Shown here: one piece after another, positions 17,500 through 26,221 of the stretch | How positions within the stretch are numbered: position 1 is the first letter of the stretch | Layout: each line of letters starts with the position of its first letter | Origin: Actinomycetota bacterium | GTDB lineage: Bacteria > Actinomycetota > Rubrobacteria > Rubrobacterales > Rubrobacteraceae | Length of the DNA stretch: 64,000 nucleotides | Assembly (NCBI GenBank): GCA_902810695.1 | Contig: CADDYV010000010.1 | Span: 25,119-89,118 of the forward strand | Direction: 5' to 3' | Notes under the pieces: model-generated | Seen by the model: only the letters and a program-made list of their open reading frames with translations | Databases searched by the model: none | Told to the model about the DNA's origin: nothing | Position numbers and translations under genes: made by a program

Positions 17500-17553
17500 G
17501 TAACAAAACTGTAACATTAATACAAGACGAATGTAATATAAGCCGAGTATAGT
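17500..17553 (+). promoter_or_regulatory. GTAAC repeats every 11 bp with a -10 element
   Basis: GTAAC lies at 17500 and 17511, and GTAAT at 17533 keeps the same 11-bp phase (the unit at 17522 is degenerate). A -10-like TATAGT is at 17548-17553, ten nucleotides past the last unit. The pentamer is nearly that of the ccdA site (GTAAG). The 17374-17540 stretch is AT-rich, unlike the rest of the window, and also contains the tandem TTAACC TTAACC at 17404-17415. Confidence 0.5.
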
Positions 17554-17559
17554 GAATAC

Positions 17560-17642
17560 ATCCGAGTTCCGGCCGGTGGGATTTACTTCCCCCCTCCAAA
17601 TCCCGCCGGTCGGGTCGGCATTTCTGGGGACATCTCCTTTTT
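17560..17642 (+). ncRNA. Candidate small RNA with a C-rich hairpin loop
   Basis: Left arm 17569-17584 and right arm 17598-17613 pair over 16 bp (two G-U pairs) around a 13-nt loop containing six consecutive C. A short GGGG-ACAT-CTCC stem and five T at 17637-17641 follow and could end transcription. A -10-like box sits about 20 nt upstream of the hairpin. A six-C loop recalls the actinobacterial 6C RNA, but that family has two such loops and I see one. It could instead be the leader of nfi or a terminator of the molybdoenzyme gene. Confidence 0.4.
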
Positions 17643-17691
17643 ACCTGCTGCGTGCGCCTATGCGCGAAGGTGTATATAATCGCGGGCTATC

Positions 17692-18384
17692 TTGAGGGTC
17701 GAGGGGATTCACGAGTTCGAGTTCACGCCGGCGGAGGCGAGGCGTTTGCAGGACGAGTTGGCGCCGCGAGTTGAGGCGGGGCCGGCTCTGGATCTGGATC
17801 GGCTGCGGTATGTGGCCGGGGCGGATGTCTCTACGGAGAAGGACATGGCCTACGCTACGGTGGCGGTGTTGAGCTTCCCGGAGTTGGCGGTGGTGGAGGT
17901 TCAGGGCTTCGAGGCTCCGCTCAAGTTTCCCTACGTGCCGGGGCTCCTCGCTTTTCGGGAGATACCTTCCGTCAAGGGAGCCCTCGAAAAAGTCGAGTCG
18001 CCGGTTGATGCCGTAATCTTCGATGCCCAGGGACTCGCCCATCCGAGGCGGATGGGGCTGGCTTCGCATCTCGGGCTTTTTCTGGATGTGCCGAGCGTCG
18101 GGTGCGCCAAGAGCCGGCTTGTCGGGAAACACGAAGAGCCTGGCCCGAGAAAAGGCGACAGCGTGGATCTCATAGACCGGGGGGAGAGGGTGGGGAAGGT
18201 CGTGCGTACCCGTGATGGGGTTTCGCCGGTCTACGTCTCGGTCGGGAACAGGATCAGCCTGGAGAGCGCCGTAGAGCTGGTGCTCGCCTGTTGCACCAGG
18301 TACCGCCTTCCGGAGCCGACGCGGCAGGCGCACAACGCGGCCAACAGGCTTCGCCGCAGGGAAGCCCCCGAAGGCCTCTTTTGA
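17692..18384 (+). CDS. nfi: Endonuclease V (deoxyinosine repair)
   Basis: A 230-residue enzyme that nicks DNA one base 3' of deoxyinosine, starting repair of deaminated adenine. VAGADVSTE holds the first metal-binding aspartate. The wedge motif FPYVPGLLAFRE and DAVIFDAQGLAHPRRMGLASHLG are diagnostic. GCAKSRLVG follows. The TTG start at 17692 has no strong ribosome site, and the GTG-rich alternatives lie inside the fold. The gene stands alone between the hairpin-bearing intergenic region and an ABC transporter. Confidence 0.92.
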   Translation: MRVEGIHEFEFTPAEARRLQDELAPRVEAGPALDLDRLRYVAGADVSTEKDMAYATVAVLSFPELAVVEVQGFEAPLKFPYVPGLLAFREIPSVKGALEKVESPVDAVIFDAQGLAHPRRMGLASHLGLFLDVPSVGCAKSRLVGKHEEPGPRKGDSVDLIDRGERVGKVVRTRDGVSPVYVSVGNRISLESAVELVLACCTRYRLPEPTRQAHNAANRLRRREAPEGLF

Positions 18385-18473
18385 GATGGTGCGGGGCGGA
18401 AGTGCTAAGCTACGAAGATCAAGTATTCGATAGGGCTGACTCTATGGGGAAGGGTTAGAGAAAGGAGAGGATT

Positions 18474-20186
18474 TTGGCAGCGAACAGCGATGCGCGGAAG
18501 ATGAATCGCCGCGACTTCCTGAAGGCTGGTGGAGCCGGGCTAGCGGGGGCGGCTCTACTCGGGGCGGCTGGTTGCGGCGGCGGAACCATACAGGGAGGCC
18601 AGGGCGGTGGAGGCGGAGGCGCGAGTAGCGGCAACGTCTTCACCTATGGCCGGGGGTCGGACTCGGTTTCGCTGGACCCGATCAACGCCACCGACGGCGA
18701 GTCCTTCCGGGTAACGATCCAGATCTTCGACGGTTTGCTCGCTTTCTCGCCCGGCACGACCGACGTTGTTCCCTGGCTCGCCACCGAGGTCCCGAAACCC
18801 GAAAACGGCGGCCTGTCGTACACCTTCAAGCTGCGTAAAGGCGTCAAGTTTCACGACGGCACGCCCTTCAACGCCGATGCGGTGGTCTTCAACTTCAACC
18901 GCTGGATCTACACCAAGAATCCCTACCATAAGGGAGGCGGGGGACAGAGCGCGGACTTCGCCTACTACTCTTCCATGTTTGGCGGCTTCGATGACAAATC
19001 CGTGATAAAGAAGGTAGAGGCGCTGGATAACTACACGGTGCGCTTCACGCTCAGAAAGCCGCAGGGACCGTTCCTGAGAAACATGGCGATGCACCAGTTC
19101 GTCATGGCGTCTCCCACGGCCATAAAGAAAGACGTGGAGGGATTCTGGAGGAATCCTATTGGGACCGGACCCTTCAAGTTCGTCAACTGGGACCAGGGCT
19201 CCGAGGTGGACCTGAAGGCGAACCCCGACTGGTGGGGCAAGAGCTACCCGACCTCCAAGGGTGGCGGTGGTCCGCACATCAAGAAGCTCGTCATACGCTC
19301 GATCCCGGACAACACCTCGCGCGTTGCGGCGCTTACGGGCGGGAGCCTCTCCGCCGCCGACGGCCTCAATCCGGACGACGTGCCTGCGGTCAAGAAGCAC
19401 GGCGGGCTCAAGGTCGTGCTCCGACCGCCGCTCGACATAGGCTACCTGGCGATGAACAACGAGAAGAAACCGTTCGATGATGTCAGGGTGCGCCAGGCCG
19501 TCAATATGGCGATCAATATGCCCAAACTCGTGCAGGCTTTCTTCGGGAACACCGCGACGGTGGCCTCGAACGATATGCCGCCCACCGTGCCGTACTTCAA
19601 CAAGAGCGTAAAACCCTACCCCTACAACCCCAAGAAGGCCAAGAAGCTCCTGCAGCAGGCGGGAGTGGGCGGCGGATTCAATACCGACCTCTGGTACATG
19701 CCGATCCCGCGCCCCTACATGCCCGATGGCAAGGGGATCGCGCAGGTCATGCAGAACGACCTCAAAAAAGTTGGCATCAAAGCCAAGCTCGTAACCTACG
19801 AGTGGGGCACGTATCTGGACAAGACGGGCAGGGGCGAACACCACATGTGCCTGCTCGGCTGGACCGGAGACAACGGCGACCCGGACAACTTCCTGAACGT
19901 CAACCTCTCCAGTGCCAGCGCTACCCCGAAGGATGCCTTGAACGTCGCCTACTACAAGAACCCGCAGGTGGACAAGCTGCTCAAGACGGGCCAGGAGAGC
20001 ATAGATCCGAACGTGCGCAGGCGGGTCTACTACAAGGCGCAGGAGATCCTGCACAGGGACGCGCCGTGGGCCCCGATCGCCTACGCCAAGCCGCCCATCG
20101 GGCTCCAGGACAGCGTGCGCGGCTACGACCCGAGCCCGACCGGCAGCGAGGCTCTCAACGATGTTTATTTCTCGGGCGGCAAGTAG
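18474..20186 (+). CDS. Family 5 extracellular solute-binding lipoprotein of an ABC transporter
   Basis: A 570-residue peptide/nickel/oligosaccharide-type binding protein. The N-terminus carries both a twin-arginine motif (NRRDFLKAGG) and a lipobox (GAAGC), so it is probably exported folded and then lipidated. A Gly-rich linker follows. YTFKLRKGVKFHDGTPFNADAVVFNFNRW spans the SBP_bac_5 signature in separate parts (residues about 112-140). The TTG start has GGAGAGG upstream. A terminator at 20207 separates it from its permeases, which would give more binding protein than permease. Substrate unknown. Confidence 0.92.
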   Translation: MAANSDARKMNRRDFLKAGGAGLAGAALLGAAGCGGGTIQGGQGGGGGGASSGNVFTYGRGSDSVSLDPINATDGESFRVTIQIFDGLLAFSPGTTDVVPWLATEVPKPENGGLSYTFKLRKGVKFHDGTPFNADAVVFNFNRWIYTKNPYHKGGGGQSADFAYYSSMFGGFDDKSVIKKVEALDNYTVRFTLRKPQGPFLRNMAMHQFVMASPTAIKKDVEGFWRNPIGTGPFKFVNWDQGSEVDLKANPDWWGKSYPTSKGGGGPHIKKLVIRSIPDNTSRVAALTGGSLSAADGLNPDDVPAVKKHGGLKVVLRPPLDIGYLAMNNEKKPFDDVRVRQAVNMAINMPKLVQAFFGNTATVASNDMPPTVPYFNKSVKPYPYNPKKAKKLLQQAGVGGGFNTDLWYMPIPRPYMPDGKGIAQVMQNDLKKVGIKAKLVTYEWGTYLDKTGRGEHHMCLLGWTGDNGDPDNFLNVNLSSASATPKDALNVAYYKNPQVDKLLKTGQESIDPNVRRRVYYKAQEILHRDAPWAPIAYAKPPIGLQDSVRGYDPSPTGSEALNDVYFSGGK

Positions 20187-20206
20187 GTTAGAAGTAGAGA
20201 TTGAAT

Positions 20207-20238
20207 CCGGGGTGAGCACAGTCTGCCCCGGTTTTCTT
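20207..20238 (+). terminator. Intrinsic terminator between binding protein and permease
   Basis: CCGGGG (20207-20212) and CCCCGG (20226-20231) form a 6-bp GC stem with a 13-nt loop, directly followed by TTTTCTT. Sitting inside the operon it probably ends most transcripts after the binding-protein gene. Confidence 0.65.
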
Positions 20239-20253
20239 ACGGGAGGTTAGCCC

Positions 20254-21255
20254 CTGGCAGCGTATATAGGACGCAGGATACTCCAGATCATCCCGGTCCT
20301 TCTGGGAGTCTCTATCGTGGTGTTCTTCATGGTGCGGGCGATCCCCGGAGATCCGGCGCAGATACTCCTGGGCCAGAACGCGACCCCGCAGCAGGTACAC
20401 GAGATCCGGGCGAGGTTGGGCCTGGACAAGCCCCTCCCGATCCAGTACCTCGACTTCATCGAGGGTGCGGTGAGGGGGGATCTGGGCAACTCCATCGTAA
20501 CCGGGCGCCCGGTTACGACCGAACTCGCCGTGAGGTTCCCGGCGACGCTGGAGCTGACGGCGTTCGCCATGATCGTCGCGATCATCGTGGGGATTCCGGT
20601 CGGAGTCATCTCGGCGGTCAAGCAGTATTCCTGGCTGGATAAGATCGCTTCGGTCTTCGCGTTGACCGGGATCAGCATGCCTATCTTCTGGCTGGCAATG
20701 ATCCTTATAGTCATCTTCGGCGTGCGGCTCGACATCCTGCCGTTTCCAGGGCGGCTCTCCAGCGGGGAGGCCATCCCCTCGGTAACCGGGCTGGTTCTGG
20801 TGGACTCGCTGATCGCGGGTAACTTCGGGGCGTTCTGGGATGGGTTCCTGCACCTCTTGATGCCCGCTGCGGCCCTGGGGACGATCCCGATGGGTACGAT
20901 CATGCGGATGACCCGCTCCAGCATGCTCGAGGTGATGGGCGAGGACTACGTCCGCACCGCCCGCGCCAAGGGGGTGATGCCCTGGCGGGTCGTATTCAAG
21001 CACGCGCTCAAGAACGCGATGCTCCCGACGATAACCGTGATCGGGCTCCAGGTCGGGCTCCTGATGGGCGGGGCGGTGATAACCGAGACGATCTTCTCCT
21101 GGCCGGGGGTAGGTCAGATCGCCTACGAGTCGGTCTTCCGGCGGGACTACGCGATGATCCAGGGCGTCGTCCTCTACGGAGCTTTCCTCTTCGTCCTGAT
21201 AAACCTCGTGGTAGACGTGCTCTACGCGATACTCGATCCGAGGGTGAGGTACTAG
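20254..21255 (+). CDS. ABC transporter permease, DppB/OppB family
   Basis: A six-helix permease of the peptide/nickel class. The conserved N-terminus (AAYIGRRILQIIPVLLGVS) that forms the first helix is encoded only if translation begins near CTG 20254. That CTG has GGGAGG (20241-20246) 7 nt upstream. The next start codon, GTG 20317, would remove most of helix 1 and has no ribosome site, so a CTG start (333 residues) is favoured. The EAA loop is DYVRTARAKGVMPWRVVFKHALKN. It precedes the second permease by 3 nt. Confidence 0.9.
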   Translation: MAAYIGRRILQIIPVLLGVSIVVFFMVRAIPGDPAQILLGQNATPQQVHEIRARLGLDKPLPIQYLDFIEGAVRGDLGNSIVTGRPVTTELAVRFPATLELTAFAMIVAIIVGIPVGVISAVKQYSWLDKIASVFALTGISMPIFWLAMILIVIFGVRLDILPFPGRLSSGEAIPSVTGLVLVDSLIAGNFGAFWDGFLHLLMPAAALGTIPMGTIMRMTRSSMLEVMGEDYVRTARAKGVMPWRVVFKHALKNAMLPTITVIGLQVGLLMGGAVITETIFSWPGVGQIAYESVFRRDYAMIQGVVLYGAFLFVLINLVVDVLYAILDPRVRY

Positions 21256-21258
21256 AGG

Positions 21259-22164
21259 ATGACGGCTCAGGCCCAGCAGAACGTTGCTGTAACCGCGGAT
21301 GGGGTCGAGGTACGCAGCCGCCGCAAGGATTTTCTCAAGGCCTTCTTCAGCAACCGGCTGGCGGTCTTCGGGACTATCGTGATGGCCGTGTTTATCCTGG
21401 CGGCGATCTTCGCGCCGGTGGTTGCGCCTTACGGCCCTTACGCGCAGGATCTGACCGGCAAGTTCGCCGGCCCGAGCCTCGCGCATCCTTTCGGCCGGGA
21501 TGAGTTGGGGAGGGACATCCTCTCGCGTGTTATCTACGGCGCCCGCATCTCGCTCACCGCGGGGCTCGCTGCCGTAGTCTTTTCGACGGTGGTCGGGACG
21601 CTTATAGGGCTCACGGCGGGATACGCCGGCAAGTGGGTTGACTCGGTGCTCATGCGCCTTATGGATGTTCTTCTGGCCTTCCCGAGCATCCTGCTAGCGA
21701 TCGTGATCGTAACCATCCTCGGGCAGGGGCTCACTAATGCCATGCTCGCGGTCGGTATCGTCTACGTGCCCCAGCTTGCGCGCGTGGTGCGTTCGGCAGT
21801 CATCAGCGTCCGCGAGCGCGACTACATAGAGGCCGAGCGGGCTCTGGGAGCCTCCCACACCCGCATCGTCTTCTCCGGGATACTGCCCAACAGCCTGGCG
21901 CCTCTCATCGTGCAGGCAACCCTTACGCTCGCGACCGCCATCCTGGACATCGCGGCGCTCTCGTTTCTCGGACTCGGGGCCCAGGCTCCCTCTCCAGAGT
22001 GGGGGGCTATGCTCACCGACGCCTTCCGTTCGGGGTACGGCGTCTTCGTAAGCGGCCAGCACGCCATCCTGTTCCCCGGCATCGCTATCGCGCTCTCCGT
22101 TCTCTCCGTGAACTTCATCGGCGACGGACTGCGCGACGCTTTCGACCCGCGCCGGAGGAGATAA
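21259..22164 (+). CDS. ABC transporter permease, DppC/OppC family
   Basis: A 301-residue partner permease. The N-terminal OppC-type segment (DFLKAFFSNRLAVFGTIVM) precedes the first helix. PFGRDELGRDILSRVIYGARIS is the conserved periplasmic/entry stretch of the family. The EAA loop is RDYIEAERALGASHTRIVFSGILPN. No ATP-binding subunit follows: the next genes encode a surface protein and a sortase. The transporter must borrow its ATPases from elsewhere in the genome. Confidence 0.92.
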   Translation: MTAQAQQNVAVTADGVEVRSRRKDFLKAFFSNRLAVFGTIVMAVFILAAIFAPVVAPYGPYAQDLTGKFAGPSLAHPFGRDELGRDILSRVIYGARISLTAGLAAVVFSTVVGTLIGLTAGYAGKWVDSVLMRLMDVLLAFPSILLAIVIVTILGQGLTNAMLAVGIVYVPQLARVVRSAVISVRERDYIEAERALGASHTRIVFSGILPNSLAPLIVQATLTLATAILDIAALSFLGLGAQAPSPEWGAMLTDAFRSGYGVFVSGQHAILFPGIAIALSVLSVNFIGDGLRDAFDPRRRR

Positions 22165-22304
22165 GCCAAAAGGCGAAACATCAGCAGCGTAAAAATCTTA
22201 ATAATCCTACTTTTTGGTGCGTCCGATTCGGGAAGGTTTGCGTATAACCGCTCGGAAACGATCGTGGCGCAGGAGCGGCGTTGCTCTAGAAAGGGGACCT
22301 TCTC

Positions 22305-22358
22305 ATGCACCGGATACCTCTGCTCATACTGACACTCATGCTCGCACTGGGGTTATAG
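22305..22358 (+). CDS. 17-residue hydrophobic ORF in the gap before the LPXTG gene
   Basis: An ATG 8 nt after AAGGGGA opens an 18-codon frame coding MHRIPLLILTLMLALGL. It resembles a bare signal-peptide core. It may be a leader peptide, a relic of a duplicated start of the next gene, or chance. The rest of 22165-22497 shows no gene, repeat or terminator that I can support. Confidence 0.2.
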   Translation: MHRIPLLILTLMLALGL

Positions 22359-22497
22359 CGGGTAGCAGAGATCAGATAATGGACTACCAGTGTATGTGCA
22401 GATCCCGGCTCCGCGAGACGAAGGAAGGAGCTTCTACGACCAGGATCGAGAAGAGTACAGGCATTTTGTTGGCAAAGGAGAAGACCAAGGAGAAACT

Positions 22498-22977
22498 ATG
22501 AGACGATTATTGTACCTGATCCCGATCTCTATTCTGACCTTGTTAATGTTCGCGTCTGCCGTCGCAGCGCAGCAAATGCAGGGCTCACACTCGGAGATGA
22601 GAGATCAACAAGAACAAATGATGCAGCAATCCGCCGCTGCAACCATGAGCTCACCGGCCACGAGCATGATGAGTTCCCCCGCTACGAGCATGATGAGCTC
22701 ATCCGCTGCGACCATGAGTGCTCCCGCTACGAGCCCTTCGTCAATGAGCGCCGTTGCTACGAGTGCTCCGGCCACTAGCTCGCCTGCCACGAGCATGAGT
22801 TCTCCAGCTACGAGTGTGGCCGCTACAAGCGCACCTGCCACGAGCACCCCTGCTGCAACTACCACACTCCCCAATACCGGTGGGTTCTCGTTCCTGGCGG
22901 TAGCGACTGCCGTGCTGCTCGGGGGTGCTGGCATCCTGATGATGTGGAGGATCGTCGCCCACCGGCGCGCTTCGTAA
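22498..22977 (+). CDS. LPXTG-anchored Ser/Thr/Ala-rich surface protein
   Basis: A 159-residue wall-anchored protein. A signal peptide spans residues 1-25 (MRRLLYLIPISILTLLMF, cleaved after AVAA). A Met/Gln/Glu-rich stretch follows, then about 80 residues of imperfect PATSM/SSPATS-type repeats that are probably extended and could be glycosylated. The sorting signal is LPNTGG (about residue 124), a hydrophobic helix and a basic end AHRRAS. The ATG start has AAGGAG 6 nt upstream. The sortase gene directly downstream is its likely processing enzyme. Repeat sequence in the DNA reflects the peptide repeats. Confidence 0.85.
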   Translation: MRRLLYLIPISILTLLMFASAVAAQQMQGSHSEMRDQQEQMMQQSAAATMSSPATSMMSSPATSMMSSSAATMSAPATSPSSMSAVATSAPATSSPATSMSSPATSVAATSAPATSTPAATTTLPNTGGFSFLAVATAVLLGGAGILMMWRIVAHRRAS

Positions 22978-23074
22978 GGTTTCTGAATAATGAGGGCCTG
23001 CACTCTTCTTGATCTCCAACCTTCAACTGGAGGAGCAGGGTTAATCAGGCTCTGAGCTCGTAGTTGCCTGACGA

Positions 23075-23112
23075 CATGTACTCCCGCCTTGTTGATGCGG
23101 CGGGAGTACATG
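23075..23112 (+). repeat. 14-bp perfect inverted repeat over the sortase ribosome-binding site
   Basis: CATGTACTCCCGCC (23075-23088) pairs exactly with 23099-23112 around a 10-nt loop. The right arm contains GGCGGGAG, the only ribosome-binding-like sequence ahead of the sortase ATG at 23116. No T-run follows, so it is not a classical terminator. Folding in RNA would hide the ribosome site. Confidence 0.7.
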
Positions 23113-23115
23113 CGG

Positions 23116-23829
23116 ATGATAAAATCAGTAACCGTTCGGGTTCTCGAAGTCAATGTAGGCGGCGCACTGGTATGGGAGAGTGCGGGCTTGAGCCGCAGGA
23201 TTTTGGTCTTCATCGGGATAGCTATGATTCTGGTCTCCGCCGCGATGGTGCTGACGAGCGTGCACTCGGCGGTGGACTCGGCAAAGTCCGCCAGGTTCGA
23301 GCCGACTCCCCCGAACCAGACTCTCCATCTGACGATCCCCGAGATGGCACGGGTAAGAAACGTGCCGGTCAGAACGGCTGGGCCCCACGATAGTGCGGCG
23401 CTTAACGCCGGGGTTGTGCACCAGCGCGGAACCGGATTCCCCTGGCAGAAGGTGTCCAACACCTACCTGATAGGACACCGGCTCGGCTACCCGCACACCG
23501 GCAGCTTCCTGGTCTTCTATGACCTTAACAAGCTTCGGAGGGGAGACGCCGTTATCCTGAAGGATGCCGGAGGACACAGGTACGTTTACCGCGTCTTCAG
23601 AAGGATGATTGTAGGGCCGCGCGACACGCAGGTAACCAGACCTGTGCCCGGAGAGAACGTGGTCAGCCTGCAGTCCTGTACGCTGCCCAACTACTCGCAC
23701 CGTCTGATCGTGCAGGCCAAGCTCGTGCGCGTCCAGAGGACGGCGGGCAGGCCGGACGGCGGATCTAAAGTTGCCGCCGGGGCAGATAGAGGGTTTTTAC
23801 GCGATAGCTATCTGGGGAGCAGAACCTAA
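23116..23829 (+). CDS. Class E sortase
   Basis: A membrane transpeptidase that cleaves LPxTG-type signals between Thr and Gly and attaches the protein to the cell wall. The N-terminal helix (RRILVFIGIAMILVSAAMVL) is followed by a linker and the sortase barrel, with the catalytic His in TYLIGHRLG, the Cys in VVSLQSCTLPNYSHRLIV and a C-terminal basic stretch. In-frame starts at 23089, 23095, 23110 and 23116 are possible; I choose ATG 23116 for its 9-nt distance from GGGAG. Its stop overlaps that of the convergent HdeD gene. The substrate is probably the preceding gene. Confidence 0.88.
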   Translation: MIKSVTVRVLEVNVGGALVWESAGLSRRILVFIGIAMILVSAAMVLTSVHSAVDSAKSARFEPTPPNQTLHLTIPEMARVRNVPVRTAGPHDSAALNAGVVHQRGTGFPWQKVSNTYLIGHRLGYPHTGSFLVFYDLNKLRRGDAVILKDAGGHRYVYRVFRRMIVGPRDTQVTRPVPGENVVSLQSCTLPNYSHRLIVQAKLVRVQRTAGRPDGGSKVAAGADRGFLRDSYLGSRT

Positions 23830-24401
23830 ACGGCCCTGCGGCCCTGCTGTCCCCCTCTCATACTCCGAACGCGGAATGCCAGGACGATCAGCGTGATCCC
23901 CAGGATCAGAGCCCAGATGCCAACCAGCCACACCAGCGAGAGCAACCCCACGCCGGGCAGAATGGCCAGAACTGCTCCGAAGAGGACCGTTACCGCGCCG
24001 CTCAATACCATCGCCCACTCGTTGTCGATCTCACGCCGCAACGAGATTGCCATGACAATCCTCAAAACGCCCGTGAAGATGGCCCAGAAAGCGATTATGT
24101 AGAGTAGCACGAGCGCCGTGATGCCGGGCCAGGCGAAGGTTACAAGCCCCGCAATAATGCTGAGAACGCCTTCGACCAGAAGCAACCACCTTCGCCCGGT
24201 GCCCCGGATGGCGGCTACAAGCGCAAAGATGCCGTCCACCAGGGCGTAGGCTCCATAGAGCAGAACGAGCGCCACGAGCGTGAGACCCGGCAGGGCCAGA
24301 GCCAGAATGCCGAAAATGACGGCGACAAGACCCCGAAAGGCTACAGCCCACCAGTTGCCGGATAGCATCGGCAGCATGGATTGGCGCTGCGCGTAGCTCA
24401 T
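23826..24401 (-). CDS. HdeD-family (DUF308) membrane protein
   Basis: A 191-residue protein with six predicted helices in three DUF308 repeats (for example GLVAVIFGILALALPG, EGVLSIIAGLVTFAWPG, GAVTVLFGAVLAILPG). Relatives include the E. coli acid-resistance protein HdeD; the biochemical role is unknown. ATG 24401 has GAGAGGAGAG at good distance. It converges on the sortase gene, sharing CTAA at the two stops. Confidence 0.88.
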   Translation of the reverse strand: MSYAQRQSMLPMLSGNWWAVAFRGLVAVIFGILALALPGLTLVALVLLYGAYALVDGIFALVAAIRGTGRRWLLLVEGVLSIIAGLVTFAWPGITALVLLYIIAFWAIFTGVLRIVMAISLRREIDNEWAMVLSGAVTVLFGAVLAILPGVGLLSLVWLVGIWALILGITLIVLAFRVRSMRGGQQGRRAV

Positions 24402-24433
24402 GTCGCTCTCCTCTCGTCAGGGGACTTGTCGGC

Positions 24434-24447
24434 ATCGAAAATTCGAT
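24434..24447. promoter_or_regulatory. Palindrome upstream of the HdeD-family gene
   Basis: ATCGAA-AA-TTCGAT is a perfect 14-bp palindrome about 33 nt before the start of the DUF308 gene, in an AT-rich gap. It may be an operator. The rest of the 24402-24634 gap shows no gene. Confidence 0.35.
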
Positions 24448-24634
24448 AAAAACCGTACAAAATATCATAGTAACTCATTGCGATAAATGCCGCAACAGTA
24501 TCATATGCGTGAAACAGAGACTTAACATTCATGAGGACTTCCGCCGGCAGCGGGATGCGGTGACCTTACCCTTACTTTTGGGGATTCGGGTTAAGCGCTT
24601 TTCGGGAAGTTGGGTAACCCTGACAGCTTCTGAG

Positions 24635-24853
24635 CTATTGCCTGGTGCGCTCGTTGTAGTGGCGGACCGAAACCTCCTGACGGTTGCCGCATTCCGGACA
24701 GGTAAACGGTCTGACTTTCCTCGAACCGTAGGCCGGAACGATGGTCGTCTTGTTCCAGTCGAAGACGTAGCCGCACTGCTCGCACTTCTGCTGGAAGGTT
24801 ACGACCGTGCCCCGCTCGTTGACGATCTTGCCGCCCGTCATCTCTATCGCCAT
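24635..24853 (-). CDS. Small zinc-ribbon protein
   Basis: A 72-residue protein with two CxxC knuckles, CEQCGY and CPECGN, 26 residues apart, which should bind one zinc. Around them are VVTFQQK and YGSRKVRPFTC. This is a rubredoxin/zinc-ribbon-like fold of unknown role; nucleic-acid or protein binding is typical for such small ribbons. It stands alone between the HdeD gene and the acyl-CoA dehydrogenase. Confidence 0.75.
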   Translation of the reverse strand: MAIEMTGGKIVNERGTVVTFQQKCEQCGYVFDWNKTTIVPAYGSRKVRPFTCPECGNRQEVSVRHYNERTRQ

Positions 24854-24930
24854 CTCTAGTCCCTCCGAAAAAAGCTGAACTTCGACCAGATTTTAATGGA
24901 CGGGAAACGCTCCGACCGGTTTGGTAGCCG

Positions 24931-26145
<1,215 letters not shown>

Positions 26146-26221
26146 CGATGCTCCTCCTACGCGGGCCGGTTTATGCAGCCGTCAGGGGCACATTCTACCG
26201 GCCCGCGCACGGGAAGACTCT

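Noticed and set aside
17560..17642. Naming the C-loop RNA as the known 6C RNA
   Set aside because: 6C RNA has two hairpins with C-rich loops; only one is visible, so the family name is not used.
18555..20219. Minus-strand open frame of 554 codons opposite the binding-protein gene
   Set aside because: Shadow of a well-supported gene; rich in Arg/Val/Gly with no domain.
22640..22870. Repetitive DNA that could be taken for a CRISPR or minisatellite array
   Set aside because: The repeats are imperfect, have no unique spacers and encode the PATS-type repeats of the LPXTG protein in frame.
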